From the NCBI RefSeq assembly GCF_001679325.1, contig NZ_LZMX01000012.1: a stretch of DNA of 64,000 bases, one strand, 5' to 3'. The position numbers and the translations under genes are program-made. Within the stretch, counting starts at the first letter, position 1. Each line of letters begins with the position of its first letter. This document shows, piece after piece, positions 1 through 8,268 of this stretch. Origin of the DNA: Haemophilus_D parainfluenzae_AD. GTDB taxonomy: Bacteria > Pseudomonadota > Gammaproteobacteria > Enterobacterales > Pasteurellaceae. The notes beneath the pieces were generated by a model. It was not told where the DNA came from. It made no database searches and was given only the letters and a program-made list of their open reading frames with translations.

Positions 1-59
1 CAACTGCTACATAATACCGAAAAAATTCATTATTTTTTATGACCGCTCTTTTATTTTCA

Positions 60-1073
60 CTAATTTCTTAAAATCTCATAGATTTCAGAATCTTTTCTAT
101 CGAGATAATGGATGGATTGGATTTTACGAATGGTGCGTGACTTACCACGGATTAATAAAGTTTCAGTGGTAGCCAAGTTACCACGACGAGAAATCCCTTT
201 AAGTAATTCACCGTGCGTAATTCCCGTTGCAGCAAAAACAAGGTTATCATCACGTACTAAATCTTCTAATTTTAAGATTTCATTGACCTTCACACCTAAT
301 GCTTCACAACGTTGAACTTCTTCAGCGGCAATTTTACGATTTTCTTCTGTATCACCTTTCACTTCATTACGTGGAATAAGACGAGCTTGCATATCTCCAC
401 CCAATGCACGAATTGCGGCAGCAGCAGCCACGCCTTCAGGTGCACCACCAATACCATAAAGCATATCTAATTCAGCATCCGGTAAACAACATAAAACCGA
501 AGCCGCCACATCACCATCAGGAATGGCCATTACGCGAATACCTAGATTATGCATTTGTTTAATCATTTCATCGTGACGTGATTTAGCGAGCACCATCACC
601 GTTAAATCCGATAAGGATTTACCTAAACGAGAAGCCACTCGACGAAGATTTTGTTCAATCGGTAAACTCAAATCAATCATGCCTTTCACTTCAGGACCAA
701 CGACTAATTTTTCCATATACATATCGGGCGCTTTTAAGAAAGTTCGTTTACCACCAGCTGCCAATACTGAAATGGCATTTGATTGGCCCATTGCGGTCAT
801 TCTTGTGCCATCAATCGGATCAACCGCAATAGAAACGAGCTCACCATTACCTGATCCCACTTTTTCGCCAATATAAAGCATTGGTGCTTCGTCAATTTCT
901 CCTTCACCAATCACAATTTCACCGTCCATATGGATTAAATTCAGCATATAACGCATGGCTTTGACTGCTGCATCATCCGCCGCATTTTTATTACCACGAC
1001 CAAGCCAAGTGTAAGCAGCCAATGCTGCCGCTTCGGTTACTCTTGAAAATTCAATAGCTAATGCACGATTCAT
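60..1073 (-). CDS. glpX: Class II fructose-1,6-bisphosphatase GlpX
   Basis: Hydrolyses fructose 1,6-bisphosphate to fructose 6-phosphate in gluconeogenesis; cytoplasmic, metal dependent. The 337-residue protein shows the metal and substrate motifs IGEGEIDE (about residues 55-62) and DPIDGT (85-90), as in E. coli GlpX (336 aa). The open frame extends 15 codons further upstream, but the start at 1073 (MNRALAIEFS) matches the family N-terminus and has a GGGGGAA ribosome site just upstream. It is divergent from zapB, and a PurR-like palindrome lies in the shared upstream region. It stands alone here, without glpFK. Confidence 0.95.
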   Translation of the reverse strand: MNRALAIEFSRVTEAAALAAYTWLGRGNKNAADDAAVKAMRYMLNLIHMDGEIVIGEGEIDEAPMLYIGEKVGSGNGELVSIAVDPIDGTRMTAMGQSNAISVLAAGGKRTFLKAPDMYMEKLVVGPEVKGMIDLSLPIEQNLRRVASRLGKSLSDLTVMVLAKSRHDEMIKQMHNLGIRVMAIPDGDVAASVLCCLPDAELDMLYGIGGAPEGVAAAAAIRALGGDMQARLIPRNEVKGDTEENRKIAAEEVQRCEALGVKVNEILKLEDLVRDDNLVFAATGITHGELLKGISRRGNLATTETLLIRGKSRTIRKIQSIHYLDRKDSEIYEILRN

Positions 1074-1114
1074 TTTTTCCCCCAATGCAAAAAGTCTCGT
1101 TATTTTATCATCAA

Positions 1115-1126
1115 GCAAACGTTTGC
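1115..1126. promoter_or_regulatory. LacI-family (PurR-like) operator between glpX and zapB
   Basis: The 12-bp perfect palindrome GCAAACGTTTGC equals the core of the E. coli PurR operator. It lies 42 bp upstream of the glpX start and 89 bp upstream of zapB. Other LacI-family regulators share the AANCGNTT core, so the binding protein is uncertain. Confidence 0.5.
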
Positions 1127-1214
1127 ATAATAATTTTTGACAATAGGCTTTTAAAAATAGGATTAAGTGGGTAGAATAAAGCCATTTCGGACTATTTTAA
1201 AAAAGGAAATCACT

Positions 1215-1433
1215 ATGTCTTTAGAAATTTTAGATCAGCTTGAAGAAAAAATTAAACAAGCAGTAGAAACGATTCAATTACTTCAACTTGAAGTAGAAGA
1301 GTTAAAAGAACAAAAAAATCAATCTCAACAATCAGTAGAAGCCTTGCGAAATGAAAATGAGCAACTTAAAAATGAGCACCGCAACTGGCAAGAACATATT
1401 CGTTCATTGTTGGGTAAATTCGACAACGTATAA
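1215..1433 (+). CDS. zapB: Cell division protein ZapB
   Basis: Small cytoplasmic coiled-coil protein that joins the Z-ring through ZapA and links it to the terminus region. The 72-residue product (MSLEILDQLEEK...) is almost entirely heptad-like coiled coil rich in E, Q, K and L, and ends LLGKFDNV, similar to E. coli ZapB (LLGRMEEV). An in-frame ATG lies upstream at 1167, but the start at 1215 follows AAAGGAAATCACT and gives the family N-terminus. It is a single gene followed by an intrinsic terminator. Confidence 0.93.
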   Translation: MSLEILDQLEEKIKQAVETIQLLQLEVEELKEQKNQSQQSVEALRNENEQLKNEHRNWQEHIRSLLGKFDNV

Positions 1434-1440
1434 TGACTAT

Positions 1441-1468
1441 AAAGGCTTAGAAAATCTAAGCCTTTTTT
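1441..1468 (+). terminator. Intrinsic terminator of zapB
   Basis: Hairpin AAAGGCTTAG / CTAAGCCTTT with a 5-nt loop, followed by a T-run, 7 bp after the zapB stop and upstream of mioC. Confidence 0.85.
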
Positions 1469-1484
1469 CTTATTAGGAAACAAT

Positions 1485-1922
1485 ATGAATATTTGCGTGA
1501 TTTCAGGCAGCACATTAGGCAGCGCTGAATATGTGGCGGAACATTTAGAAGAGGTGTTAAAAACGCAAGGTTTTTCGACCGCACTTTTCCACGGACCAGA
1601 ACTTGATGATGTGATTGATGAAAATATTTGGTTGATTGTCACTTCAACACATGGTGCAGGTGAATTGCCTGATAATTTGAAACCACTCTTTGAACAAATT
1701 GCGGCATCAGATAAAGATTTATCTTCTCTCCGCTTTGCCGTTGTAGGCTTAGGCAATTCAGATTACGATACATTCTGTCATGCCGTGAATAAAGTTGAAA
1801 CACAATTAAGTGAAAAAAGTGCGGTCAAAATTTGTGACAGTTTAAAAATCGATGTCTTGCATGTTGATGATCAAGAGCAATTTGCTGAAGATTGGCTGCC
1901 ACAATTTATAAATGCACTTTAG
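1485..1922 (+). CDS. mioC: FMN-binding flavodoxin-like protein MioC
   Basis: Flavodoxin-fold protein implicated in E. coli as an electron donor for biotin synthase; cytoplasmic. The 145-residue product has the FMN phosphate loop GSTLGSAEYVAE (8-19) and the flavin-contact motifs STHGAGELPDN (54-64) and GLGNSDYDTFC (88-98). It is transcribed toward the adjacent origin, as in E. coli, where mioC is also the gene entering oriC. A DNA uptake core (AAGTGCGGT) lies inside the gene near 1818. A terminator hairpin follows. Confidence 0.95.
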   Translation: MNICVISGSTLGSAEYVAEHLEEVLKTQGFSTALFHGPELDDVIDENIWLIVTSTHGAGELPDNLKPLFEQIAASDKDLSSLRFAVVGLGNSDYDTFCHAVNKVETQLSEKSAVKICDSLKIDVLHVDDQEQFAEDWLPQFINAL

Positions 1923-1929
1923 TCATAAT

Positions 1930-1959
1930 AAAGCGATAATTTGAGTTTATCGCTTTTTA
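1930..1959 (+). terminator. Terminator between mioC and oriC
   Basis: Perfect 10-bp stem AAAGCGATAA / TTATCGCTTT with a 6-nt loop and trailing T residues. It would limit mioC transcription entering the origin. Confidence 0.75.
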
Positions 1960-2340
1960 TTTATCCATATCCAAAAAAATCACCTGTGGATAACTTTAAT
2001 AAAACCTGTCAAAAACATGTTCTTTTCCACTGAATAAATATAAGGGTTGTTTTAACTGTGGATAAAATTGAAGGTTATCCACAAGAAAAAAACGTCAAAC
2101 TGATGACATTTCAACACAGTCTAAAATGATCTAACGTCTTCATTTAAAAAAGGAAAAGGATCTTATTCACAGAGTAAAAGGATCCTAATAGTAACAATAA
2201 TAAGATCTTTATATATAAATAGATCTTATCTTTATTACCTCTCGATCTTATCTCATCACAGATTGAATTCTTGCTTTCAAGCACACGTAATTTTCAGTAG
2301 AATAGCGCCTATTTTTAGATCGAAGATCAAATTGAAGACG
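1960..2340. other. oriC: Chromosomal replication origin oriC
   Basis: Non-coding gap of over 400 bp between mioC and mnmG, the classical gamma-proteobacterial origin position. DnaA boxes seen: TGTGGATAA at 1985-1993 and 2057-2065, TTATCCACA at 2075-2083, and TTATTCACA at 2163-2171. Next to the last box, read on the minus strand, lie three AT-rich 13-mers starting with GATC: GATCTATTTATAT (2225-2213), GATCTTATTATTG (2207-2195) and GATCCTTTTACTC (2184-2172). They resemble the E. coli L, M and R 13-mers and abut the box that corresponds to R1. The unwinding region faces mnmG, as in E. coli. Clustered GATC sites fit Dam/SeqA control. Confidence 0.92.
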
Positions 2341-2351
2341 AAGAGAGAGAT

Positions 2352-4241
2352 ATGTTTTACACCGAAAATTATGATGTGATCGTTGTGGGTGGCGGTCATG
2401 CCGGGACAGAAGCCGCATTGGCTCCGGCACGCATGGGATTAAAAACCCTATTATTGACACATAATGTTGATACCCTTGGACAAATGTCATGTAACCCCGC
2501 TATTGGTGGTATTGGTAAAGGCCATTTAGTGAAAGAAGTGGATGCCATGGGCGGGTTAATGGCGCATGCTGCAGATAAGGCGGGGATTCAATTTCGTACT
2601 TTAAACAGCAGTAAAGGGCCTGCTGTACGTGCAACTCGTGCTCAAGCTGACCGTATATTATATCGACAAGCCGTACGCATCGCACTAGAAAATCAACCAA
2701 ATTTAGATATTTTCCAACAAGAAGTGACCGATATTTTAATTGAGCAAGATCGCGTTTGTGGTGTGGAAACCAAAATGGGACTTAAATTCCGCGCTAAATC
2801 GGTGATTTTAACAGCCGGTACTTTCTTAGCGGGTAAGATCCATATAGGTTTAGAACATTATGAAGGTGGCCGAGCTGGTGATCCGGCATCTGTTACACTT
2901 TCTCATCGTTTACGTGATCTGAATTTACGTGTAGATCGTTTAAAAACCGGTACACCACCGCGTATTGATGCACGTACGATCAATTTCGATATATTGGCTA
3001 AACAACATGGTGATGAGGTGTTGCCAGTATTCTCTTTTATGGGATCAGTGGATGATCACCCTCAACAAATTCCTTGTTATATCACCCACACTAATGAACA
3101 AACCCATGAAGTGATCCGTAATAACTTGGATCGTAGTCCAATGTATACTGGTGTGATTGAAGGAATCGGTCCGCGTTATTGTCCATCTATTGAAGATAAA
3201 GTGATGCGTTTTGCGGATCGTAATTCACATCAAATCTATTTGGAACCAGAAGGCTTAACCAGTAATGAAGTGTATCCAAACGGGATCTCTACTAGTTTGC
3301 CGTTTGACGTACAAATGGGTATTGTGAACTCCATGAAAGGTTTGGAAAAAGCTCGTATCATTAAACCAGGTTATGCCATTGAATATGATTATTTTGATCC
3401 GCGTGATTTAAAACCTACTTTAGAAACTAAATCTATTTCTGGTTTGTTCTTTGCGGGTCAAATTAATGGTACAACGGGTTATGAAGAAGCGGCGGCACAA
3501 GGTTTATTAGCAGGGATTAACGCAGGTCTTTATGTACAAGAAAAAGATGCATGGTATCCACGTCGCGATCAATCCTATACTGGCGTATTGGTGGATGACC
3601 TTTGTACGCTTGGTACCAAAGAACCGTATCGCGTATTTACTTCTCGTGCAGAATACCGTTTGTTATTACGTGAAGATAATGCGGACATTCGTTTAACGCC
3701 AATTGCCCATGAATTAGGTTTGATTGATGAGGCTCGTTGGGCACGCTTTAATCAAAAAATGGAAAATATTGAACAGGAACGCCAACGCTTACGCAGTATT
3801 TGGTTACATCCGCGTTCTGAATATTTAGAAGAAGCCAATAAAGTGCTCGGTAGCCCACTTGTGCGTGAAGCTAATGGTGAAGATTTATTGCGCCGTCCTG
3901 AAATGACCTACGATATTTTGACTTCTTTAACGCCATATAAACCGGCAATGGAAGACAGAGAAGCTGTAGAACAAGTGGAAATTGCTATTAAATATCAAGG
4001 CTATATTGAGCATCAACAAGAAGAAATTGAAAAACAAAAACGCCACGAAAATACAGCTATTCCAGCTAACTTTGATTACAGTAAAGTGTCTGGTTTATCT
4101 AATGAAGTACGTGCGAAGTTGGAACAGCATCGTCCAGTTTCCATTGGCCAAGCAAGCCGAATTTCAGGTGTTACCCCTGCGGCAATATCAATTATTCTGG
4201 TGAATTTGAAAAAACAAGGCATGCTAAAACGTGGTGAATAA
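2352..4241 (+). CDS. mnmG: tRNA U34 5-carboxymethylaminomethyl modification enzyme MnmG (GidA)
   Basis: FAD-dependent subunit of the MnmE-MnmG complex that installs the cmnm5 group on U34 of several tRNAs. It is 629 residues, the usual E. coli length. The FAD-binding GGGHAGTE motif is at residues 13-20, followed by the conserved SCNPAIGGIGKGHLVKE region; the C-terminal helical domain recruits MnmE. It lies directly beside oriC and is transcribed away from it. In many gamma-proteobacteria the next gene is rsmG; here about 1.7 kb of AT-rich DNA separates them. Confidence 0.98.
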   Translation: MFYTENYDVIVVGGGHAGTEAALAPARMGLKTLLLTHNVDTLGQMSCNPAIGGIGKGHLVKEVDAMGGLMAHAADKAGIQFRTLNSSKGPAVRATRAQADRILYRQAVRIALENQPNLDIFQQEVTDILIEQDRVCGVETKMGLKFRAKSVILTAGTFLAGKIHIGLEHYEGGRAGDPASVTLSHRLRDLNLRVDRLKTGTPPRIDARTINFDILAKQHGDEVLPVFSFMGSVDDHPQQIPCYITHTNEQTHEVIRNNLDRSPMYTGVIEGIGPRYCPSIEDKVMRFADRNSHQIYLEPEGLTSNEVYPNGISTSLPFDVQMGIVNSMKGLEKARIIKPGYAIEYDYFDPRDLKPTLETKSISGLFFAGQINGTTGYEEAAAQGLLAGINAGLYVQEKDAWYPRRDQSYTGVLVDDLCTLGTKEPYRVFTSRAEYRLLLREDNADIRLTPIAHELGLIDEARWARFNQKMENIEQERQRLRSIWLHPRSEYLEEANKVLGSPLVREANGEDLLRRPEMTYDILTSLTPYKPAMEDREAVEQVEIAIKYQGYIEHQQEEIEKQKRHENTAIPANFDYSKVSGLSNEVRAKLEQHRPVSIGQASRISGVTPAAISIILVNLKKQGMLKRGE

Positions 4242-4253
4242 TGTTTAGAAATG

Positions 4254-4285
4254 AAAAGTGCGGTTAATTTTGACCGCACTTTTTT
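4254..4285. terminator. Bidirectional terminator made of an inverted uptake-sequence pair
   Basis: AAAAGTGCGGT and ACCGCACTTTT face each other around a short AT-rich loop, so two Haemophilus uptake cores form a perfect hairpin followed by T residues. It would stop mnmG and, on the other strand, the lipoprotein gene whose stop codon is at 4284. Confidence 0.85.
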
Positions 4286-5033
4286 ATTTTCTTTCTATAA
4301 AAATACCTTTATTAGTATGAATAACTAGTTCTTTAATATTACAAGGCCCTGTATTGTCTTGGAACTCTTTATATTCTTCTTTATTTATTACAAAACTGCG
4401 TTGTAAAGTTTTATATCCTTTAAAATTATGTAAGAAAGTTCCATTGACTTCTAAGCCAGAAATGACAAGATTATCCACTTTTGAGTAAAATACAATAGCA
4501 CACATATAACCATTTCCTATTACTCTCAATTTATATGGAGCACTATAACCACATTCTGCAGCCGTTAATTCAATAGAATTTCCTAATTCATCAGTTATGG
4601 AAATAGAACTACTACCTCCCATAGATAAGCTTGATATAGCTTCTTTTTTCGAACATAGTTCTTTCTTTTTAAATTCTGAAATACAAATTTTTGATGCTAT
4701 ACGTGACAAAGAGAAAATTTTATTTTTAACATCTTCTAAATTTAAGCTATTATCTTCATTAACAACCTTCTTCATCCAATCTAAATCAGTAGTTAAAGCT
4801 GTATATGTATTAGCTATACAATTTATTAAATCGTCATAGTTTGTATAATCCACTATTCCAAATTTAATAGCGAACTTTCTCATATCTTCATCTGATTGTC
4901 TCATCCATTTCTTTGCATTTTCTGTATAAGTTTCAATAAATTTTTCTTCTGGATAATATCTTTCCTTTGAATCTTTACAAGAAATTGTAAAAAAAATTAA
5001 AAATAATATAATTAATGTATGCATGAATTTCAT
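4284..5033 (-). CDS. Putative lipoprotein of unknown function
   Basis: I do not recognise this 249-residue protein. It starts with a short charged segment and a hydrophobic stretch ending in FFTISC, a plausible lipobox with the lipidated Cys at residue 19 (16 if the second Met is the start). The mature part is hydrophilic, has several Cys residues and ends with a beta-rich region. No good ribosome site is visible before either Met. It is much more AT-rich than the flanking mnmG and rsmG and carries no uptake core apart from the terminator. With the membrane protein gene upstream it forms a minus-strand pair inside the mnmG-rsmG insertion. Confidence 0.6.
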   Translation of the reverse strand: MKFMHTLIILFLIFFTISCKDSKERYYPEEKFIETYTENAKKWMRQSDEDMRKFAIKFGIVDYTNYDDLINCIANTYTALTTDLDWMKKVVNEDNSLNLEDVKNKIFSLSRIASKICISEFKKKELCSKKEAISSLSMGGSSSISITDELGNSIELTAAECGYSAPYKLRVIGNGYMCAIVFYSKVDNLVISGLEVNGTFLHNFKGYKTLQRSFVINKEEYKEFQDNTGPCNIKELVIHTNKGIFIERK

Positions 5034-5245
5034 ATAAATTAAAATTTTATTATGTGTAATATTAAAAAATACTCAAAATTTCTATTTTCTATATATAAAA
5101 TAAAATTATTACTATATGTTATTAATATATTTTATAGAAATTTATATTTTTTATTTTTATGTGGTAAAATTATATTTTATTTTAACTGCTTTTTATTAAA
5201 AATAAAATATCTCTTATATTTGTTTTTTATTTTCTAAAAAATAAT

Positions 5246-5518
5246 TTATTGTTTATCTTTTATCATACACATTACAATATGAAAAAATGGCTCTGTTAGT
5301 GGAAATAAGCTGAATAGCAACCACCATTTTGGTTTTCCAAGATAAACTAACCGTTTTTTACCATATATGGCTCTTATAGCGATGCTTAAACTTAGTATAA
5401 ATAATCCTATAGAACTTCCCCATCCAGGTTTATTGCTTAATATTATCCAGGCAATAACTACAACAAGTGAAAGTGGATAATAGATAAGTGAAAATATGAT
5501 ATATTGTTTTCTATTCAT
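5246..5518 (-). CDS. Small hypothetical membrane protein
   Basis: 90-residue protein with about three predicted membrane helices (roughly 6-28, 32-52 and 64-86) and basic loops (GKKRLVYLGKPK). Family not recognised. The start at 5518 is supported by an AAGGAA site about 9 nt upstream. It lies upstream of, and in the same direction as, the lipoprotein gene, with about 210 bp of extremely AT-rich DNA between them in which I see no convincing gene. It probably belongs to the same acquired segment. Confidence 0.55.
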   Translation of the reverse strand: MNRKQYIIFSLIYYPLSLVVVIAWIILSNKPGWGSSIGLFILSLSIAIRAIYGKKRLVYLGKPKWWLLFSLFPLTEPFFHIVMCMIKDKQ

Positions 5519-5801
5519 TGGTATTATTTCCTTAGTTAAGTTTTATTATGTAAATGAATTTTATCTTTTTTATATTTTTTTTCAATATAATAATATATTT
5601 TTATCGTATACTAAGAGTAAGAAGTCCAGGTGGTTGATCCTGTAAGCTCGTAAGTTTGGTTTTAATAACCTTCACTTAATATAACGTTTACCGCTGATTT
5701 AGCTAGTTCTGTACGGACTATAGACGAATTTTTGCAATTTTTTGTTGAACCGTAGAAAATATTGTTGCTAATGCTGCTTCATTTTCAGCGTGTTTACCAG
5801 C
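5519..5801. other. Non-coding, probably decayed sequence
   Basis: No intact gene found. The first part is AT-rich upstream sequence of the membrane protein gene. From about 5625 composition becomes more ordinary, but every frame is broken. A stretch on the minus strand around 5720-5800 is open for about 30 codons (contains AENEAALATIF), but I cannot assign it to a family. It leads into the regulator remnant at 5802. Confidence 0.4.
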
Positions 5802-5912
5802 ATGGATTACACATTAACAGAATTTGGAGCAGAGGCTTCTAATAAGATGTTTGAGTTAGTGGATTGGTTGGAAACAAATTTAGGGAATATTTTTGTAAGC
5901 AAGAAGAAATAA
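5802..5912 (+). pseudogene. Remnant of an HxlR-family (YtfH-like) transcriptional regulator
   Basis: A 36-codon frame (DYTLTEFGAEASNKMFELVD, then WLETNLG) matches the C-terminal wing and last helix of HxlR-family MarR-like regulators. In E. coli YtfH the corresponding segment reads EYSLTPLGE... and DWIELNL. The DNA-binding N-terminal two thirds are absent, and the sequence just before is out of frame. I take it as the tail of a deleted gene. No function is expected. Confidence 0.5.
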
Positions 5913-5971
5913 TATTTCAAGGTAGGCATTTTCAAGTAGAATGACGACAAACAGACAAGATAGATAGAAAA

Positions 5972-6583
5972 ATGAAAGCAAAACTCGAAAATTTACTGAC
6001 TCAAGCAGAAATCCAATTAACAGATCTACAAAAAGATCAACTGATCCAGTTAGTACAATTACTCAATAAATGGAACAAGGCCTATAATTTAACCTCTGTG
6101 CGTGATCCGCAAGAAATGTTAGTGAAACATATCTTGGATAGCATTGTTGTTAGTCCTTATTTACAAGGGGATCATTTTATTGATGTGGGAACCGGTCCAG
6201 GCTTGCCAGGCCTGCCTTTAGCCATTATTAATCCTACCAAGCAATTTGTCTTGTTAGATAGTTTAGGTAAGCGTATTAGCTTTATTCGAAATGCAGTACG
6301 TGAGTTAGGTCTAACAAATGTAGAACCTATTCTTAGCCGCGTTGAGGAATACCAACCTGAACAAAAATTCGACGGTGTATTAAGTCGTGCATTTGCTTCG
6401 TTAAAAGATATGACTGATTGGTGTCATCATTTACCAAAACAAGATGGATATTTTTATGCTTTAAAAGGCATTTATCACGAAGATGAAGTTCAAGAATTAG
6501 ACAAAAAATTCGAAGTAAAAGACGTGATAACTTTACATGTCCCTGAGCTTGTAGGTGAGCGACATTTAATCGTTTTACGATAA
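5972..6583 (+). CDS. rsmG: 16S rRNA m7G527 methyltransferase RsmG (GidB)
   Basis: S-adenosylmethionine-dependent enzyme methylating N7 of G527 in 16S rRNA. 203 residues against 207 in E. coli. The SAM-binding motif DVGTGPGLPG is at 71-80, preceded by the typical NLTSVRDP and HILDS segments. It is followed by the ATP synthase operon, as in E. coli, although its upstream partner mnmG is displaced by an insertion. Confidence 0.97.
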   Translation: MKAKLENLLTQAEIQLTDLQKDQLIQLVQLLNKWNKAYNLTSVRDPQEMLVKHILDSIVVSPYLQGDHFIDVGTGPGLPGLPLAIINPTKQFVLLDSLGKRISFIRNAVRELGLTNVEPILSRVEEYQPEQKFDGVLSRAFASLKDMTDWCHHLPKQDGYFYALKGIYHEDEVQELDKKFEVKDVITLHVPELVGERHLIVLR

Positions 6584-6662
6584 AACACACTTATTTTATG
6601 GTTATTTTGTGAATAAATTTTTAAAAGTGTGATTTATTTAACATTTTTTAGCTGTTTAAAAG

Positions 6663-6690
6663 TTGAAACTCTTTGTAGCACGGGTATAAT
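6663..6690 (+). promoter_or_regulatory. Putative sigma-70 promoter of the atp operon
   Basis: TTGAAA (6663-6668) and a perfect TATAAT (6685-6690) are separated by 16 bp, about 30 bp upstream of atpI in the rsmG-atpI gap. Confidence 0.6.
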
Positions 6691-6722
6691 TAGGTAGTTT
6701 TTGTATTTTAAAAAATAAGATA

Positions 6723-7097
6723 ATGTCTAAGGTTTTAACAGAGGCCAAAAATCGATATCAAAAAGCGATGATTATTGAATCAGTTTGCCTTGTTGTTTTT
6801 GGTTTGTTAGTTGCGCTTTGGCAAGGTGAAAGTGCGGTAGATTTTAGTTTAGGATTTATCAGTGCTTTTGTACCATTTTGTGCTTTTGCTTATATTGTTT
6901 TTTTTCGCAAACAAGGTTTTTCAATAAAATTAACAGCATTTTATCGTGGTGAAGCGTTAAAGTTTATGCTAACGATTGTGCTTGTGGGGGTGTCCTTTAA
7001 ATGGCTTGCTATCTCACATTTTATTTTGTTTTTTGTTGGTTTTTTTACAGCGTTAGCGTTGAATAATTTTATTCCGTTTTTGTTAAATAGATCTTAA
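6723..7097 (+). CDS. atpI: ATP synthase accessory protein AtpI
   Basis: Small inner-membrane protein, first gene of the atp operon, thought to help c-ring assembly or Mg2+ handling. 124 residues with four hydrophobic segments (about 17-33, 42-61, 78-93 and 97-117). Identity rests mainly on position before atpB, length and topology, because the family is poorly conserved. An uptake core lies inside the gene near 6830. Confidence 0.88.
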   Translation: MSKVLTEAKNRYQKAMIIESVCLVVFGLLVALWQGESAVDFSLGFISAFVPFCAFAYIVFFRKQGFSIKLTAFYRGEALKFMLTIVLVGVSFKWLAISHFILFFVGFFTALALNNFIPFLLNRS

Positions 7098-7118
7098 TTT
7101 TTCTACAAAGGGTTGACT

Positions 7119-7910
7119 ATGTCTGGACAAACAACTTCCGAATATATTAGTCACCACTTGTCTTTCTTGAAGACAGGTGATGGTTTCTGGAACGTTCACT
7201 TCGATACGCTTTTTTTCTCAATTGTATCGGCAGTGATTTTCTTGTTTATCTTTTCTCGTGTTGCAAAAAATGCTACGACAGGCGTACCAGGCAAAATGCA
7301 ATGTTTGGTTGAAATTGTTGTAGGTTGGGTTGATGGTATTGTGAAAGAAAACTTTCATGGTCCGCGTAATGTGGTCGCACCAATTGCTTTAACCATTTTC
7401 TGCTGGGTATTCATTATGAATGCTATCGACTTGATCCCAGTTGATTTTCTTCCTCAATTTGCCGGTCTTTTTGGTATTCATTACTTAAGAGCAGTACCAA
7501 CAGCAGATATCAGTGCAACATTAGGTATGTCAATCTGTGTATTCTTCCTCATTCTTTTCTATACAATTAAATCAAAAGGTTTTGGTGGTTTAGTTAAAGA
7601 ATATACACTCCACCCTTTTAATCATTGGGCGTTTATTCCTGTAAACTTTATTCTTGAAACTGTAACTTTATTAGCGAAACCTATTTCTCTTGCTTTCCGT
7701 CTTTTCGGTAATATGTATGCAGGGGAATTAATCTTTATTCTTATCGCTGTGATGTACTCTGCAAATGTGGCCATTGCGGCATTGGGAATCCCATTACACC
7801 TAGCTTGGGCTATTTTCCATATTTTGGTTATTACGTTACAAGCATTCATCTTTATGATGTTAACGGTGGTTTACTTAAGTATTGCTTATAATAATAAAGC
7901 AGAACATTAA
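7119..7910 (+). CDS. atpB: F1Fo ATP synthase subunit a
   Basis: Fo channel subunit that carries protons to and from the c-ring in the inner membrane. 263 residues with five or six membrane helices. The conserved segment with the essential Arg is visible as LAFRLFGNMYAGEL, followed by the C-terminal helix LQAFIFMMLTVVYLS. The open frame begins with a TTG at 7113, but the ATG at 7119 after AAAGGG is the better start and gives MSGQTTSEY. The next gene is atpE. Confidence 0.97.
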   Translation: MSGQTTSEYISHHLSFLKTGDGFWNVHFDTLFFSIVSAVIFLFIFSRVAKNATTGVPGKMQCLVEIVVGWVDGIVKENFHGPRNVVAPIALTIFCWVFIMNAIDLIPVDFLPQFAGLFGIHYLRAVPTADISATLGMSICVFFLILFYTIKSKGFGGLVKEYTLHPFNHWAFIPVNFILETVTLLAKPISLAFRLFGNMYAGELIFILIAVMYSANVAIAALGIPLHLAWAIFHILVITLQAFIFMMLTVVYLSIAYNNKAEH

Positions 7911-7964
7911 TTTTTATTAACCGGCTCTAGGGCTAAATTTAACTTCTATCTATTGGAGAACATT

Positions 7965-8219
7965 ATGGAAACTGTAATTACAGCGACAATCATTGGTGCA
8001 TCAATTCTTCTTGCATTTGCTGCATTAGGTACTGCAATCGGCTTTGCGATCTTAGGTGGTAAATTCTTAGAATCATCTGCTCGTCAACCTGAATTAGCAT
8101 CTAGCCTACAAACTAAAATGTTTATCGTAGCTGGTCTTTTGGATGCGATTGCAATGATTGCTGTTGGTATTTCATTACTTTTCATTTTTGCAAACCCATT
8201 CATCGGTTTATTACACTAA
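7965..8219 (+). CDS. atpE: F1Fo ATP synthase subunit c
   Basis: Proton-carrying ring subunit of Fo. 84 residues forming two membrane helices joined by the polar RQP loop (40-42). The proton-binding carboxylate is Asp60 in GLLDAIAMIAVG. The start at 7965 (METVITA) follows TTGGAGAACATT; an in-frame ATG four codons earlier lies inside that ribosome-site region and is less likely. Confidence 0.97.
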   Translation: METVITATIIGASILLAFAALGTAIGFAILGGKFLESSARQPELASSLQTKMFIVAGLLDAIAMIAVGISLLFIFANPFIGLLH

Positions 8220-8268
8220 TCACCTTATTTGCTTATCAACGTAAAACAAGCATAGTAAGGAGGACGTT

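Noticed and set aside
5052..5237. 61-codon frame in the AT-rich gap of the mnmG-rsmG insertion
   Set aside because: Composition is almost only A and T, the product is low-complexity F/I/L/Y/K, and there is no ribosome site. Such frames arise by chance in this composition.
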